A stretch of 64,000 nt of DNA from NCBI GenBank assembly GCA_938007995.1, contig CALLLW010000002.1:62001-126000 (forward strand), written 5' to 3'. This document shows, in pieces, positions 38,208-46,835 of the stretch. The stretch comes from an uncultured Granulosicoccaceae bacterium. GTDB taxonomy: Bacteria > Pseudomonadota > Gammaproteobacteria > Granulosicoccales > Granulosicoccaceae. The notes under the pieces were generated by a model that was not told the origin of the DNA, made no database searches, and saw only the letters and a list, made by a program, of their open reading frames with translations. The translations under genes and the position numbers were made by a program. Positions within the stretch are counted from its first letter, which is position 1. Each line of letters starts with the position of its first letter.

Positions 38208-40481
38208 ATGCCAGTTCAGTTACTAAAAAAGTATAAACTTCAGAGCATACTGTTTTTTAGTTTGACTTTGACTTTTGCAAGTGTTGCTTATATTACAGGT
38301 GAATATATGCGCACAGTGCAAACCAGTACTCTCGAAGACAGTTTTCAGAAGCACAGTCAGAAAACCTTCAGCATGCTATTTGCCACCTCTCTTGACGCGG
38401 TGTTGAGTGAAGATACCCCTGTACTTGAAACCATCGTGGCTCAGTCTATCGAGCTTGACCCTGAAATTCATGAGTTGTCGATAGTTAATGAGTACAAGCA
38501 AGAGCTTGCCGCCTGGAAGAGTCCGCAGAATATTTCTGACTCGTTAAAAATACCTTTTCAACAGGATGTTGTTTTTGAGGGCGAGTCCTTCGGGTCAATC
38601 TCTATTATATGGGATGCAAGTGTGCAGCGACAGACCGTTAGAGATCATGTCAATCGAATCTGGATGTACACGCTATCTGCGTTCTCTTTGATCGCATTAC
38701 TGGTAATGTTGGTTATCATGAAACTGGTCATTGCACCTATCAGGGCGATTCATAACCGGCTTGTTGAGATTCAAATGGATCAGCAGGGTGAGCCGATAAA
38801 AGTTCCAGCTGCGCGTGAGCTTGATGAGCTTGCAGTGACAGTAAATGATTTGGGTAATCTTATAGAACTTAAACAGGCAAGAGAGAAAGAGCTTGAAGAA
38901 ACCTCCCGATCGAAATCGGAATTTCTCGCCAATATGAGCCATGAGCTGAGAACGCCAATGAACGGTGTTCTCGGCATGCTGAACCTGCTGAGTAAAACGG
39001 AGCTCGATACCAGTCAATCTGATTGTGTTGATACAGCGGTTTCCTCCGGGAAAAACCTGTTAAACCTGATCAACGATATACTTGATTTTTCAAAAATTGA
39101 GGCTGGCCGGCTTGAGTACGAGTCAATAGACTTTAACCTGTTGTCTTTGGTCGAAGACACTTGTAGTGCTCTGGCGACTCAAGCACATAATAAAAACCTT
39201 GAGCTCGTGACTGATCTTGACTTTACAATTCCTGTCATGGTCAACGGAGACCCGACGCGATTGCGCCAGGTGCTCACCAATTTAATGGGTAATGCGATTA
39301 AATTTACCACTGAAGGCGAGATTATAGTTCGCACACGGTATGTTGATTCAGCAGCTGGTGTGGTGTCTTTTGAAGTACAGGATAGCGGAGTAGGTATTGA
39401 TGCTAAAGCCATAGATGCCATTTTCGAATCATTTGCTCAGGCAGATGGTTCAACAACCCGACGATTTGGTGGTACCGGGTTAGGGCTGTCTATCTCCAAG
39501 CAGCTAGTTGAAGGTTTGGGTGGGCAGATCACTGTGACTTCTGAGCCGGGTAAGGGCAGTACCTTTGGCTTTACCATTCCATTTCGCTCTTGTGATGAAG
39601 TGGTGGCTGAACCAAAAGTATTCAATCTATTGGTCGGTGCTAATGTAGTGCTGTTGGAGGGCAACGATACTGCGCGCAAGATGTTGGCGGATTGTCTTGT
39701 GGCATTAGGGGCAACGGTATACGCGTTTGAATCTGCGGTGAAGGGGCTTAGTCATTTAAGTGGTGGCGAAAAAGAAAATCTTGATGCAGTTCTTGTCTCG
39801 TCCAACCTCACGGATATGAGTGGCAACGAGTTTGTTCAGGTGCTTGCTGGTAATCGCGGCTTGGACAGTGTGAAGGTGATGTCGCTGGTGTACATGAGCA
39901 GCCAGTCTCAGGATTTGTTAGCCAACAATAATGAACGTGTCAGCGCGCATCTCACTAAACCTGTGCGTCTGGACTCACTACATACTATTCTTGGCGATCT
40001 GATACACGGAGACAGCGCGCCTGAAAAGTCTGCAGAAGCATCGGAAAGTGCACAGTCTGAAGCGCAAGCCGATGGCGGCCGAGTGCTGGTTGTGGAAGAT
40101 AATGAAATTAACCAGATGGTTGCAAGAGGTATGCTTGAGAGCCTGGGATACGATGTTGAGACGGCAGACAACGGCGTGTTGGCTCTTGAAGCACTTGAAA
40201 CCCAAATCTATGACGTCATCTTGATGGATTGTCAGATGCCGGAGATGGATGGCTACGAAGCGACTCGTAGAATCCGTGTCCACGATAATCCAAACGTTGT
40301 CGCCACTCCCATCATTGCGCTTACCGCTAATGCGATGTCAGGTGATTCGGAAAAATGCATAGCTGCCGGTATGGATGATTATCTGTCAAAGCCGTTTGAG
40401 CCGGAGCTTTTTGAAGAGAAGATCCGACACTGGGTTCAAAACGGTGCTTCAGGCAGGGCACAGACGCGCAACGCTGCATAG
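38208..40481 (+). CDS. Membrane hybrid histidine kinase with a degenerate first receiver
   Basis: A 757-residue inner-membrane sensor kinase. Membrane segments at residues 13-32 and 152-172 bracket a periplasmic domain of about 115 residues. HAMP follows, then HisKA ([18 protein letters not shown], about residue 238), HATPase ([23 protein letters not shown]), receiver 1 (about 473-600) and receiver 2 (624-742; [23 protein letters not shown]). Receiver 1 has lost the acidic pair (LLEGND) and its phospho-Asp is Ser ([13 protein letters not shown]), so it is a pseudo-receiver. There is no HPt domain; the soluble kinase encoded divergently has one. It is co-directional with the PhnD-like gene. 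Confidence 0.92.
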   Translation: MPVQLLKKYKLQSILFFSLTLTFASVAYITGEYMRTVQTSTLEDSFQKHSQKTFSMLFATSLDAVLSEDTPVLETIVAQSIELDPEIHELSIVNEYKQELAAWKSPQNISDSLKIPFQQDVVFEGESFGSISIIWDASVQRQTVRDHVNRIWMYTLSAFSLIALLVMLVIMKLVIAPIRAIHNRLVEIQMDQQGEPIKVPAARELDELAVTVNDLGNLIELKQAREKELEETSRSKSEFLANMSHELRTPMNGVLGMLNLLSKTELDTSQSDCVDTAVSSGKNLLNLINDILDFSKIEAGRLEYESIDFNLLSLVEDTCSALATQAHNKNLELVTDLDFTIPVMVNGDPTRLRQVLTNLMGNAIKFTTEGEIIVRTRYVDSAAGVVSFEVQDSGVGIDAKAIDAIFESFAQADGSTTRRFGGTGLGLSISKQLVEGLGGQITVTSEPGKGSTFGFTIPFRSCDEVVAEPKVFNLLVGANVVLLEGNDTARKMLADCLVALGATVYAFESAVKGLSHLSGGEKENLDAVLVSSNLTDMSGNEFVQVLAGNRGLDSVKVMSLVYMSSQSQDLLANNNERVSAHLTKPVRLDSLHTILGDLIHGDSAPEKSAEASESAQSEAQADGGRVLVVEDNEINQMVARGMLESLGYDVETADNGVLALEALETQIYDVILMDCQMPEMDGYEATRRIRVHDNPNVVATPIIALTANAMSGDSEKCIAAGMDDYLSKPFEPELFEEKIRHWVQNGASGRAQTRNAA

Positions 40482-40556
40482 GCTTGGCAACATTTTCACC
40501 AATGATTCCTGGTGAAGCCCGTTTACAAATTTTTTTTATTGAACAGAAAAAGCTAC

Positions 40557-41084
40557 ATGAAAAATACCAAAAATCTCAATCGGGTTGAACGACTGTTCGG
40601 CACTCGTGTAGAGGGGGTCTACACCATCAGTGGAATCGTTCACATGATAAGGAATGAGGCTGAATTACCCTACGTACGGGAAGGCGAAATAATAGTCGCA
40701 GATCGCATTGATTCCGAGTGGCGGGATCAGCTACGATTAGCCAAAGCGATCATAGAAAATGCGGACGCACCAGACTCAGTCGCTGAAAAGATAAGTCAAC
40801 AGTACAGTCTTCCGGGAGTGATTAATGTACCAGGAGCCATGGAGCTGCGGTCTGGTGATATTATAACAATCTATGGTGACGGTGAGATAGAAAGAGTGTT
40901 CGAGAAAAGAGCACCGGATTCACCAATGAGAGTGTCTGTGCCAGCAGCGGTTTCTGCCCGCAACGGACACGGCATCATTGCCGCTGAAAATGTTGTGTCT
41001 TTTAACGGAGCCAAGGCAAAGCAAAATCAGGAATTAACTGACGATCAAGGCAGTAATGAAATCAGCGTTGATAGTGCTGAGTAA
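40557..41084 (+). CDS. Stand-alone PEP-utiliser-type swivel domain protein lacking the catalytic His
   Basis: A soluble protein of about 175 residues. Residues 16-118 resemble the mobile phosphohistidine domain of PEP synthase/PPDK: GVYTISGIVHMI, then EGEIIVADRIDSEW, AKAIIEN, LPGVINVPGAMELRSGDIITI. In enzymes the loop after the AIVTN-like strand is GGxTxHAA. Here it reads ADAPDSVAEKIS, so the phospho-carrier His is replaced by Val. A polar tail follows. It cannot act as a normal phosphotransfer domain and may be a regulatory or binding module. I use the ATG at 40557; an in-frame GTG at 40512 would add 15 residues. It begins 76 bases after the kinase gene. Confidence 0.6.
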   Translation: MKNTKNLNRVERLFGTRVEGVYTISGIVHMIRNEAELPYVREGEIIVADRIDSEWRDQLRLAKAIIENADAPDSVAEKISQQYSLPGVINVPGAMELRSGDIITIYGDGEIERVFEKRAPDSPMRVSVPAAVSARNGHGIIAAENVVSFNGAKAKQNQELTDDQGSNEISVDSAE

Positions 41085-41117
41085 CATCTATCTCTGCTAA
41101 TCAAAACGTCATACATA

Positions 41118-42188
41118 ATGCATCAACTGAAAATCTGGCCAGTGATCTTCAGCTTGCTCGCTTGTGGTTGTTCTTTACAACACCACACAGAAAGAGCGGA
41201 GCGGATATGGTTAAATGCCGGTTCTACAAATAGTCTCGTTCATCGTGCTGAATTACGCGATTCAGTGCCAACCGATGAGGCGAGTACCGTGGACCATTCA
41301 TTCCTTACCGCTTCCGGCGCTGATACCTATTACAGTGGCCAGACTCAATCGTCTGCGATAACCGAGCTGAGTGGTGTTGCCGCAGTTATTGGTCAAAGGA
41401 ACAAGTACTGGGGAGTGAACGACAGTGGTAACCAGGCTTCGCTGTTTGCTTTTGATCTGACTGGCCGGCATATAGCAGATATTGATCTCTCCATTAGTAA
41501 CAGAGACTGGGAAGATCTTGCTACTTTTACCTTGAATGGAGAAAACTGGATAGCTCTGGCGGACACGGGTGATAACCTGCAAAGACATGCGGTGAGTACC
41601 ATTTATATCTTCAGGCAACCTGATGTTAATAATCCGCCGGACCAGTTGGCACCGTTCAGAGAAATTAATTTTTCATATGAAGGCGGACCAAGAAATGTTG
41701 AGTCGATGGCGGTTTCCGTTGCTGAAGGCAAAATATACCTGATTGCCAAAGACGATTCTGACCCGGCACTCTATACATTGCCACTGGTACCAGTTAATGC
41801 CAACAGTCAAGACCAAAATACGGTTGCCATACGCGTAGGTCAGTTGGCTTCGTTGAATGCATCCTCTGATGATGTTTGGTGGGAACGTACCTTTGCACGC
41901 AAGATACTTTTTGAGGCGACAGCAGCAGACATCAATGTTGACAACAGAACGGCAATTGTTGCGAACTACCGTCATGTTTATCTGTTCAAACGTGACGAGG
42001 CAGAGAGCTGGGCGCAGGCATTTTCGCGTAGTCCGTTGATCATCAGCAGTCATCGAATGCAACAGAGTGAAGCAGTGGCTTTTGCCGCAAAAGGTGATCA
42101 AATACTGGTTGGCAGTGAAGGAATAAATGCGCCGTTGCTGGTTATCAGACCGGTCAATTCTGCACTTACAGCCGCTGCCGTAAAATAA
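41118..42188 (+). CDS. Predicted lipoprotein, possibly beta-propeller
   Basis: A 356-residue exported protein. The lipobox-like LLACGC around residues 14-19 suggests signal peptidase II processing and an outer-membrane lipid anchor. The body contains SGVAAVIGQRNKYWGVNDSG, ADIDLSISNRDWEDLATF and similar strand-turn units that resemble uncharacterised propeller-like proteins. I do not recognise a function. It starts 33 bases after the swivel-domain gene, so it may belong to the PhnD/kinase transcription unit and act in envelope sensing; that is inference. Confidence 0.55.
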   Translation: MHQLKIWPVIFSLLACGCSLQHHTERAERIWLNAGSTNSLVHRAELRDSVPTDEASTVDHSFLTASGADTYYSGQTQSSAITELSGVAAVIGQRNKYWGVNDSGNQASLFAFDLTGRHIADIDLSISNRDWEDLATFTLNGENWIALADTGDNLQRHAVSTIYIFRQPDVNNPPDQLAPFREINFSYEGGPRNVESMAVSVAEGKIYLIAKDDSDPALYTLPLVPVNANSQDQNTVAIRVGQLASLNASSDDVWWERTFARKILFEATAADINVDNRTAIVANYRHVYLFKRDEAESWAQAFSRSPLIISSHRMQQSEAVAFAAKGDQILVGSEGINAPLLVIRPVNSALTAAAVK

Positions 42189-42386
42189 TGCATGCTTACT
42201 AATTAGTGTGTTGCCGAGATGCCCGGAGCACGAGGGGCACGGAACACAGCAGGGGGGGCAACAGTTGTGTACAAAACCGGCGTGAATGCTTAGTGACCTC
42301 GCTACAGGTAAAAAGACACTGTTCGGAGATTCACATTCCAGCGTAGCTGGCTTATCATCTTGCGCACCCCGAATCGAGACCGAACC

Positions 42387-42710
42387 ATGCCGAAAGTAAC
42401 CTTTATTGATGCCGACGGAACCCGACACGACGTCGAAGGCAAAAATGGTATCAGCCTGATGGAAATTGCTATTGCCAGTGATATTGAAGGGATCGAGGCT
42501 GAGTGTGGGGGCTCCTGTATGTGTGCGACCTGTCATTGCTACATTGAAGATGACTTCGCTACGAATATTCCTGCAATTGAAAGCGATGAAGACGAGATGC
42601 TCGGCTTTACCGCTGCTGACAGAAAATCCTCCAGTCGACTGAGTTGCCAGATAAAGATGTCTGATGAATTAGACGGCATTGAAGTGCATCTGCCTGACGA
42701 ACAAAACTAG
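42387..42710 (+). CDS. [2Fe-2S] ferredoxin, adrenodoxin/putidaredoxin type
   Basis: A 107-residue electron carrier. Cluster ligands are in AECGGSCMCATCHCYI (C-x5-C-x2-C) with the fourth Cys in RLSCQIKMSDELDG. This is the vertebrate/P450-type spacing. I start at ATG 42387 (MPKVTFIDADGTRHDVEG); an upstream in-frame extension lacks conservation. Two bases separate its stop from the reductase GTG, so the pair forms a complete NAD(P)H-to-acceptor chain. The terminal oxygenase (P450 or Rieske) is not in the window. Confidence 0.92.
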   Translation: MPKVTFIDADGTRHDVEGKNGISLMEIAIASDIEGIEAECGGSCMCATCHCYIEDDFATNIPAIESDEDEMLGFTAADRKSSSRLSCQIKMSDELDGIEVHLPDEQN

Positions 42711-42712
42711 CT

Positions 42713-43984
42713 GTGTCCGGCGAGGTTTCTGCGGTAAGTTCTGATGCTATTGTTATTGTAGGTGGCGGGCAGGCAGCCGTGCAGGCGTGCCTGTCACTGC
42801 GCAAAGAGAAAGTCACAGCACCCGTTATCGTGCTTAGCGAGGAATCGGAATATCCGTACCATCGCCCGCCGTTGTCAAAATCCTATTTGTCAGGCGAAAC
42901 AGATGACGCCAAACTGACCATGCGGCCAGCGGCTTTTTATGAATCCAGAGATGTGCATATCAACCTGAATCACACGGTGACATCTGTCAATGCTGTTGAT
43001 CAGGTCGTCTCAACACAGGCAAGTGATATTAACTATGGATCGTTGATTCTCGCGACTGGTGCAAGGCCAAGGCCGTTGCTGTTGGCAGGTGCTGATCTTG
43101 AAGGCGTTCATCTGCTCAGAGATGTGCAGCAATCACGCAAAATTAAACAAGAGCTTGAAACCGCTCGTAACGTTGTGGTGATAGGCGCCGGGTTTATCGG
43201 GCTTGAGTTCGCCGCTGTTGCGAGGTCTTTAAGCGTTAATGATGCAGAACGTCGCGTTAGCGTATTTGAAGTGCAGGATAGAGTCATGTCGAGAGCGGTG
43301 TCGGCTGAAGTGTCTTCATGGTTTGAGCAGATGCATCGTGATAATGGTATCGAGATTCACCTGCAGGAATCTGTCACCCGACTTAACAGCCAGCCAGGGA
43401 ATGGTGGACAAAAGATCAGCTCTATCGTTACCGCAAGCGGGCGCGAGGTTGAATGTGATTTGTTGCTGGTTGGTATCGGCGTTGAGCCTAATGTTGAACT
43501 CGCTCTTGAAGCAGATATGATTTGTGAGAATGGCATTCGCGTAAACGAGTTTTGTGAAACCTCAGCGCCAAACGTATTTGCAATCGGAGACTGTGCTTTT
43601 CACCCGAACCCGTTCTACGGAAATAAAATGATCCGGCTCGAATCTGTGCAAAACGCAACAGACCAGGCACGCACAGTTGCCGCAGCGATAGCAGGCAGGA
43701 AAAAACCATATCATTCTGTGCCTTGGTTCTGGTCAGATCAGGGCGAGCATAGCTTGCAAATGACGGGCTTGTCGGACAACGCTGATCTGTTCGTGCGCCG
43801 CGACGGAGACTCTGCAAACAGCTTTTCAGTCTTTCATTTTTCTGCAGATCGATTGCAAAGCGTTGACTCTGTGAATTGCCCGCGTCACCACATGCTGGCT
43901 CGAAAACTTATCTCAGAGTTGACCAGCCCAACTCCGGAACAGGTTGCTGACCCGCAGTTTGATTTGAAATCGCTGATTAGTTGA
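42713..43984 (+). CDS. FAD-dependent ferredoxin reductase
   Basis: A 423-residue flavoprotein of the putidaredoxin/rubredoxin reductase family. The FAD site is IVIVGGGQAAVQACLSL, the NAD site is VVVIGAGFIGLEFAAVA, and NVFAIGDCAFHPN is the second FAD motif. The PYHRPPLSKSYL segment is typical. The start is GTG at 42713, two bases after the ferredoxin stop, implying tight co-translation. It should reduce the partner ferredoxin with NAD(P)H. The downstream acceptor is unknown. Confidence 0.92.
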   Translation: MSGEVSAVSSDAIVIVGGGQAAVQACLSLRKEKVTAPVIVLSEESEYPYHRPPLSKSYLSGETDDAKLTMRPAAFYESRDVHINLNHTVTSVNAVDQVVSTQASDINYGSLILATGARPRPLLLAGADLEGVHLLRDVQQSRKIKQELETARNVVVIGAGFIGLEFAAVARSLSVNDAERRVSVFEVQDRVMSRAVSAEVSSWFEQMHRDNGIEIHLQESVTRLNSQPGNGGQKISSIVTASGREVECDLLLVGIGVEPNVELALEADMICENGIRVNEFCETSAPNVFAIGDCAFHPNPFYGNKMIRLESVQNATDQARTVAAAIAGRKKPYHSVPWFWSDQGEHSLQMTGLSDNADLFVRRDGDSANSFSVFHFSADRLQSVDSVNCPRHHMLARKLISELTSPTPEQVADPQFDLKSLIS

Positions 43985-44248
43985 TCGCCGTAAACTGCTA
44001 AGGCGCATCATTACTCTGACCTGTCGACAATCATCATTACTTCCGGTGTAACGATCGATCTGCGTTAGCAGAGGGTCTGACGCGCAGATGATGATCCAGT
44101 TATTTGTGCATTCTGTGACAATCATCCTGTCATCTGTGGCGGTCGTGCACTGAACTTGCTCAGGTAGTCATCACGTCATGACTGATGTCTTGTAAAAAAC
44201 ATCGTTTCGTGCACTATTGAGCCAGTCCTAACCTTGAAGGTTTCTGCC

Positions 44249-44920
44249 GTGTTGAAATCAATGCACCGGTTTTTCGTCCGGCTGTTGGTGTTGCTGCTTT
44301 CCATCTCACTTGGGCTCATGCCGATGAGCAGTGCCTATGCGCAGTTAAGCGATAGCGAGCCACCAGTTTTGATACATCGCCAGCTCGATGCAGGTGTTGC
44401 CGGTGAACTGCAGACGTTTCTCGCCCGGGTTTCAGATGATTTTGCGGTCAGTGAGGTGGTTCTGCGCTACCGGCAGCGTAACACCGGCGAGTTTCAATCC
44501 ATAGAAATGCGACCCCTGGTGGATTCGATCGGTGAATACATGATCGCGATCGAAACGGCGGATGGCGTCTATCCAAACCTTGAATATTACATTGAGGCGT
44601 TTGATGAAGCGGGCAATAAAACCAATCGGGGTTTTGACTACGCGCCTATTGTGATTCCTCTGACTGAGCCGGTAGAGCAACCCGTTGCCACCGCGCCGCA
44701 AGCCGAGCAACCGGTTGTTTCTGAACCTGAAGCACAAAGTGAAGGATTCAGTATCACTCCGGTGGGTATTTTAATCGGGGTTGGTGCTTTGCTTGCACTA
44801 GGTGCTTTGGCTGCGGGCGGTGGTTCTGATGATGACGAGCCTTCAGCGCAAATGCCCGGCATTCAGACTCCAGCCACGGTGACTCTAACTGTGGTCACCG
44901 ATCAACCCAGCGCCGAATAG
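44249..44920 (+). CDS. Exported Ig-like protein with C-terminal membrane segment
   Basis: About 223 residues. A strong signal peptide (FFVRLLVLLLSISLGLMPMSSAYA) leads to one Ig-like domain (PPVLIHRQLDAGVAGELQ, then EVVLRYRQRNTGEF and LEYYIEAFDEAGNKT). A Pro/Glu/Val-rich linker, a hydrophobic helix (GILIGVGALLALGALAA) and a GGGSDDDE polar tail follow. No enzymatic motif. GTG 44249 is chosen because GAAGG precedes it at a suitable distance; a TTG five codons upstream is also open. It stands 69 bases before a lipoprotein gene on the same strand and may be a structural envelope protein. Confidence 0.65.
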   Translation: MLKSMHRFFVRLLVLLLSISLGLMPMSSAYAQLSDSEPPVLIHRQLDAGVAGELQTFLARVSDDFAVSEVVLRYRQRNTGEFQSIEMRPLVDSIGEYMIAIETADGVYPNLEYYIEAFDEAGNKTNRGFDYAPIVIPLTEPVEQPVATAPQAEQPVVSEPEAQSEGFSITPVGILIGVGALLALGALAAGGGSDDDEPSAQMPGIQTPATVTLTVVTDQPSAE

Positions 44921-44989
44921 CTCAAGACAGCTGGATTGATCGCCTAGTCTGGCAGGCGTGCCGTTACGTCGAACAGATGAGAGTGAAAC

Positions 44990-46687
44990 GTGGTTGTGAC
45001 AATCGATAAAGTCTGGCAAGTGGTGTTGATCTATCTGGCGCTTTTCCTTATCGGCTGTGACTCCGGGAAAACAACACCGGTAGAACAGCTTGTTGTGCAA
45101 GGTAATCAGCTAAGCGTGCCGCTGCCCGGGCGATTGCGCCAGGTAAATAATCTGGATCCGGCAGCAATCAGTGCGATTGCAACCGTCAACGAAGTAGCAA
45201 CCGAACTGCAGCTAAACGCTTCCGGACATTACAGCGGCGATATCACCGTCCCGTCGCAGTCTGAGTTTGTTATCCGCATTGATTATGTTGAGCAATTTGC
45301 AGGACAAGAGCTCATCCTCGCGCGTATTGAACAGCCCGTAGTGACCACTACAACCAATACGTCAATCAGCTTGTTGAGTGAAGATTTTGATATGAGATCA
45401 TTCGACTTCGACAATGACGGCGTCAGTAACATCATGGAGCGTCAGTTGAATTCCGACCCGCTTGATCCTGCAGACAGTCCATTGTTTATTAGTATTGAAG
45501 CGATCGCTGATCTACCCACTGTACTGGTGGATGCAGGTTTCAGTAACTATCAGGTGGTTGCCACTGTTGGTGGTGAAATCAGTGCGGCAGACGCTGCCGC
45601 CGGTCGCTTCAGGCAGGTGTTCCGTGTTGCACAGCAACCTGATCTGGAGCTGAGCATTCAACTCATGGAGGGTGTAACCGGCGAGCGCATCGTGGTGGGT
45701 GAGCAGACCCTGGTGATACCGGTTGCGCAGCAGCAGGCAAAGGATGAAGTGTTAGTTATTTTTGAAAGTAGTAGCTGGAATCTTGACTTTGACGAGGATG
45801 CAGACGGTATCAGCAACGCGGATGAGTTAATTGCCGGTACCGATATACTTGTCGGTCCCATGGTCGGTTTGGTGCCATTCAGTGTGAGGTTTGATATACC
45901 TGATGAGATGGTAGCAACGCAGAGTCTGACTGCTGTACTGGAAATTAACGGACAAAGCACACCATTGTCACTGACGGGTCGCACTTATAGTGCATCAACC
46001 ATGGCCGCGGCTGGCATGTCGGTAACGATCGATGCAGAGATAAAAGATACCTTTCAGGATGCTACGCTCTTGCTTGCCAACTTTAGCGGTGAAGCGACGG
46101 TAATAGAAAACGGTACACTACTGTTGCAAGGGTTTTCCACTGATCATGATGCTGACGGTGATGGCATAACAAATCAAGTCGAGCTGGCTCAGGGTACGGA
46201 TCCATTGACTGCAGAAGGTCAGTGCTCAGCGGTGAATGAAACTGTTTTTGCAACTCTGGCTGAAGATGCATTTACTCAAAATGGCAATCTAAACAACAAT
46301 GCAAGACTGCAGGTTGATGCCAATGAAAGAGCATCGTGGCTTCGTTTTCAGTTCAATGACAAGTCAGCTGAAGTAATAGACGCGACACTACAACTATCAG
46401 TTGGCACTGATGCCGGTGATGGCCTGCTGACTATTGATGCAGTAGCAGACTTTGAATGGAGTGATCAGGCTGGCAGCGCACCGCTGTTGCCGGCGACCCA
46501 GCTTGCAGGTATGCAGGAAAACGAATGGGTGCCAGGGACCCGTTACAATATTGCGCTGAATCCATCGTTAATACGCAGCGATACCACACTGGTCATCCAG
46601 CAGGTCTCGGGTAACGATGTTGGCTTTCAGTCCAGTGCTGCGTCAGAACCACCTTCGCTCGAATTGATTGTTGAGCGCTGTATATAG
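44990..46687 (+). CDS. Predicted lipoprotein with thrombospondin-3-like calcium repeats
   Basis: A 565-residue protein. LALFLIGC (Cys23) is a good lipobox, so it is probably lipid-anchored in the outer membrane. Three calcium-loop motifs are spaced through the chain: FDFDNDGVSNIMER (about residue 137), FDEDADGISNADEL (about 264) and DHDADGDGITNQVEL (about 384). The C-terminal third looks like a jelly-roll module of the DNRLRE type (RASWLRFQF, ATLQLSVG, TLVIQQVSGNDVGFQS). Likely a surface, adhesion or binding protein. The start is GTG at 44990; a second GTG two codons on is equally possible. Confidence 0.65.
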   Translation: MVVTIDKVWQVVLIYLALFLIGCDSGKTTPVEQLVVQGNQLSVPLPGRLRQVNNLDPAAISAIATVNEVATELQLNASGHYSGDITVPSQSEFVIRIDYVEQFAGQELILARIEQPVVTTTTNTSISLLSEDFDMRSFDFDNDGVSNIMERQLNSDPLDPADSPLFISIEAIADLPTVLVDAGFSNYQVVATVGGEISAADAAAGRFRQVFRVAQQPDLELSIQLMEGVTGERIVVGEQTLVIPVAQQQAKDEVLVIFESSSWNLDFDEDADGISNADELIAGTDILVGPMVGLVPFSVRFDIPDEMVATQSLTAVLEINGQSTPLSLTGRTYSASTMAAAGMSVTIDAEIKDTFQDATLLLANFSGEATVIENGTLLLQGFSTDHDADGDGITNQVELAQGTDPLTAEGQCSAVNETVFATLAEDAFTQNGNLNNNARLQVDANERASWLRFQFNDKSAEVIDATLQLSVGTDAGDGLLTIDAVADFEWSDQAGSAPLLPATQLAGMQENEWVPGTRYNIALNPSLIRSDTTLVIQQVSGNDVGFQSSAASEPPSLELIVERCI

Positions 46688-46835
46688 CGCGCCACCAAAA
46701 ATGGAATCTGCAATTTTGCAGTGTTAGCGGTATGTCGTGCCTTGCTTGCGACAGTGATGCTACAGGTGCGTAATTGCACCGGTTGTCGCTTGCATCCGGT
46801 GGTTGGGTAGCTGGTTGCCGGTGGCGGAAATTAAA

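Noticed and set aside
41673-42536. 287-residue minus-strand open frame across the lipoprotein end and ferredoxin start
   Set aside because: It overlaps two well-supported genes on the other strand and its translation has no recognisable domain.
46707-46780. Terminator between the calcium-repeat lipoprotein and the Ser/Thr kinase
   Set aside because: Two small stems (CTGCAA/TTGCAG and GGTGC/GCACC) are visible, but neither has a T tract, so an intrinsic terminator is not supported.
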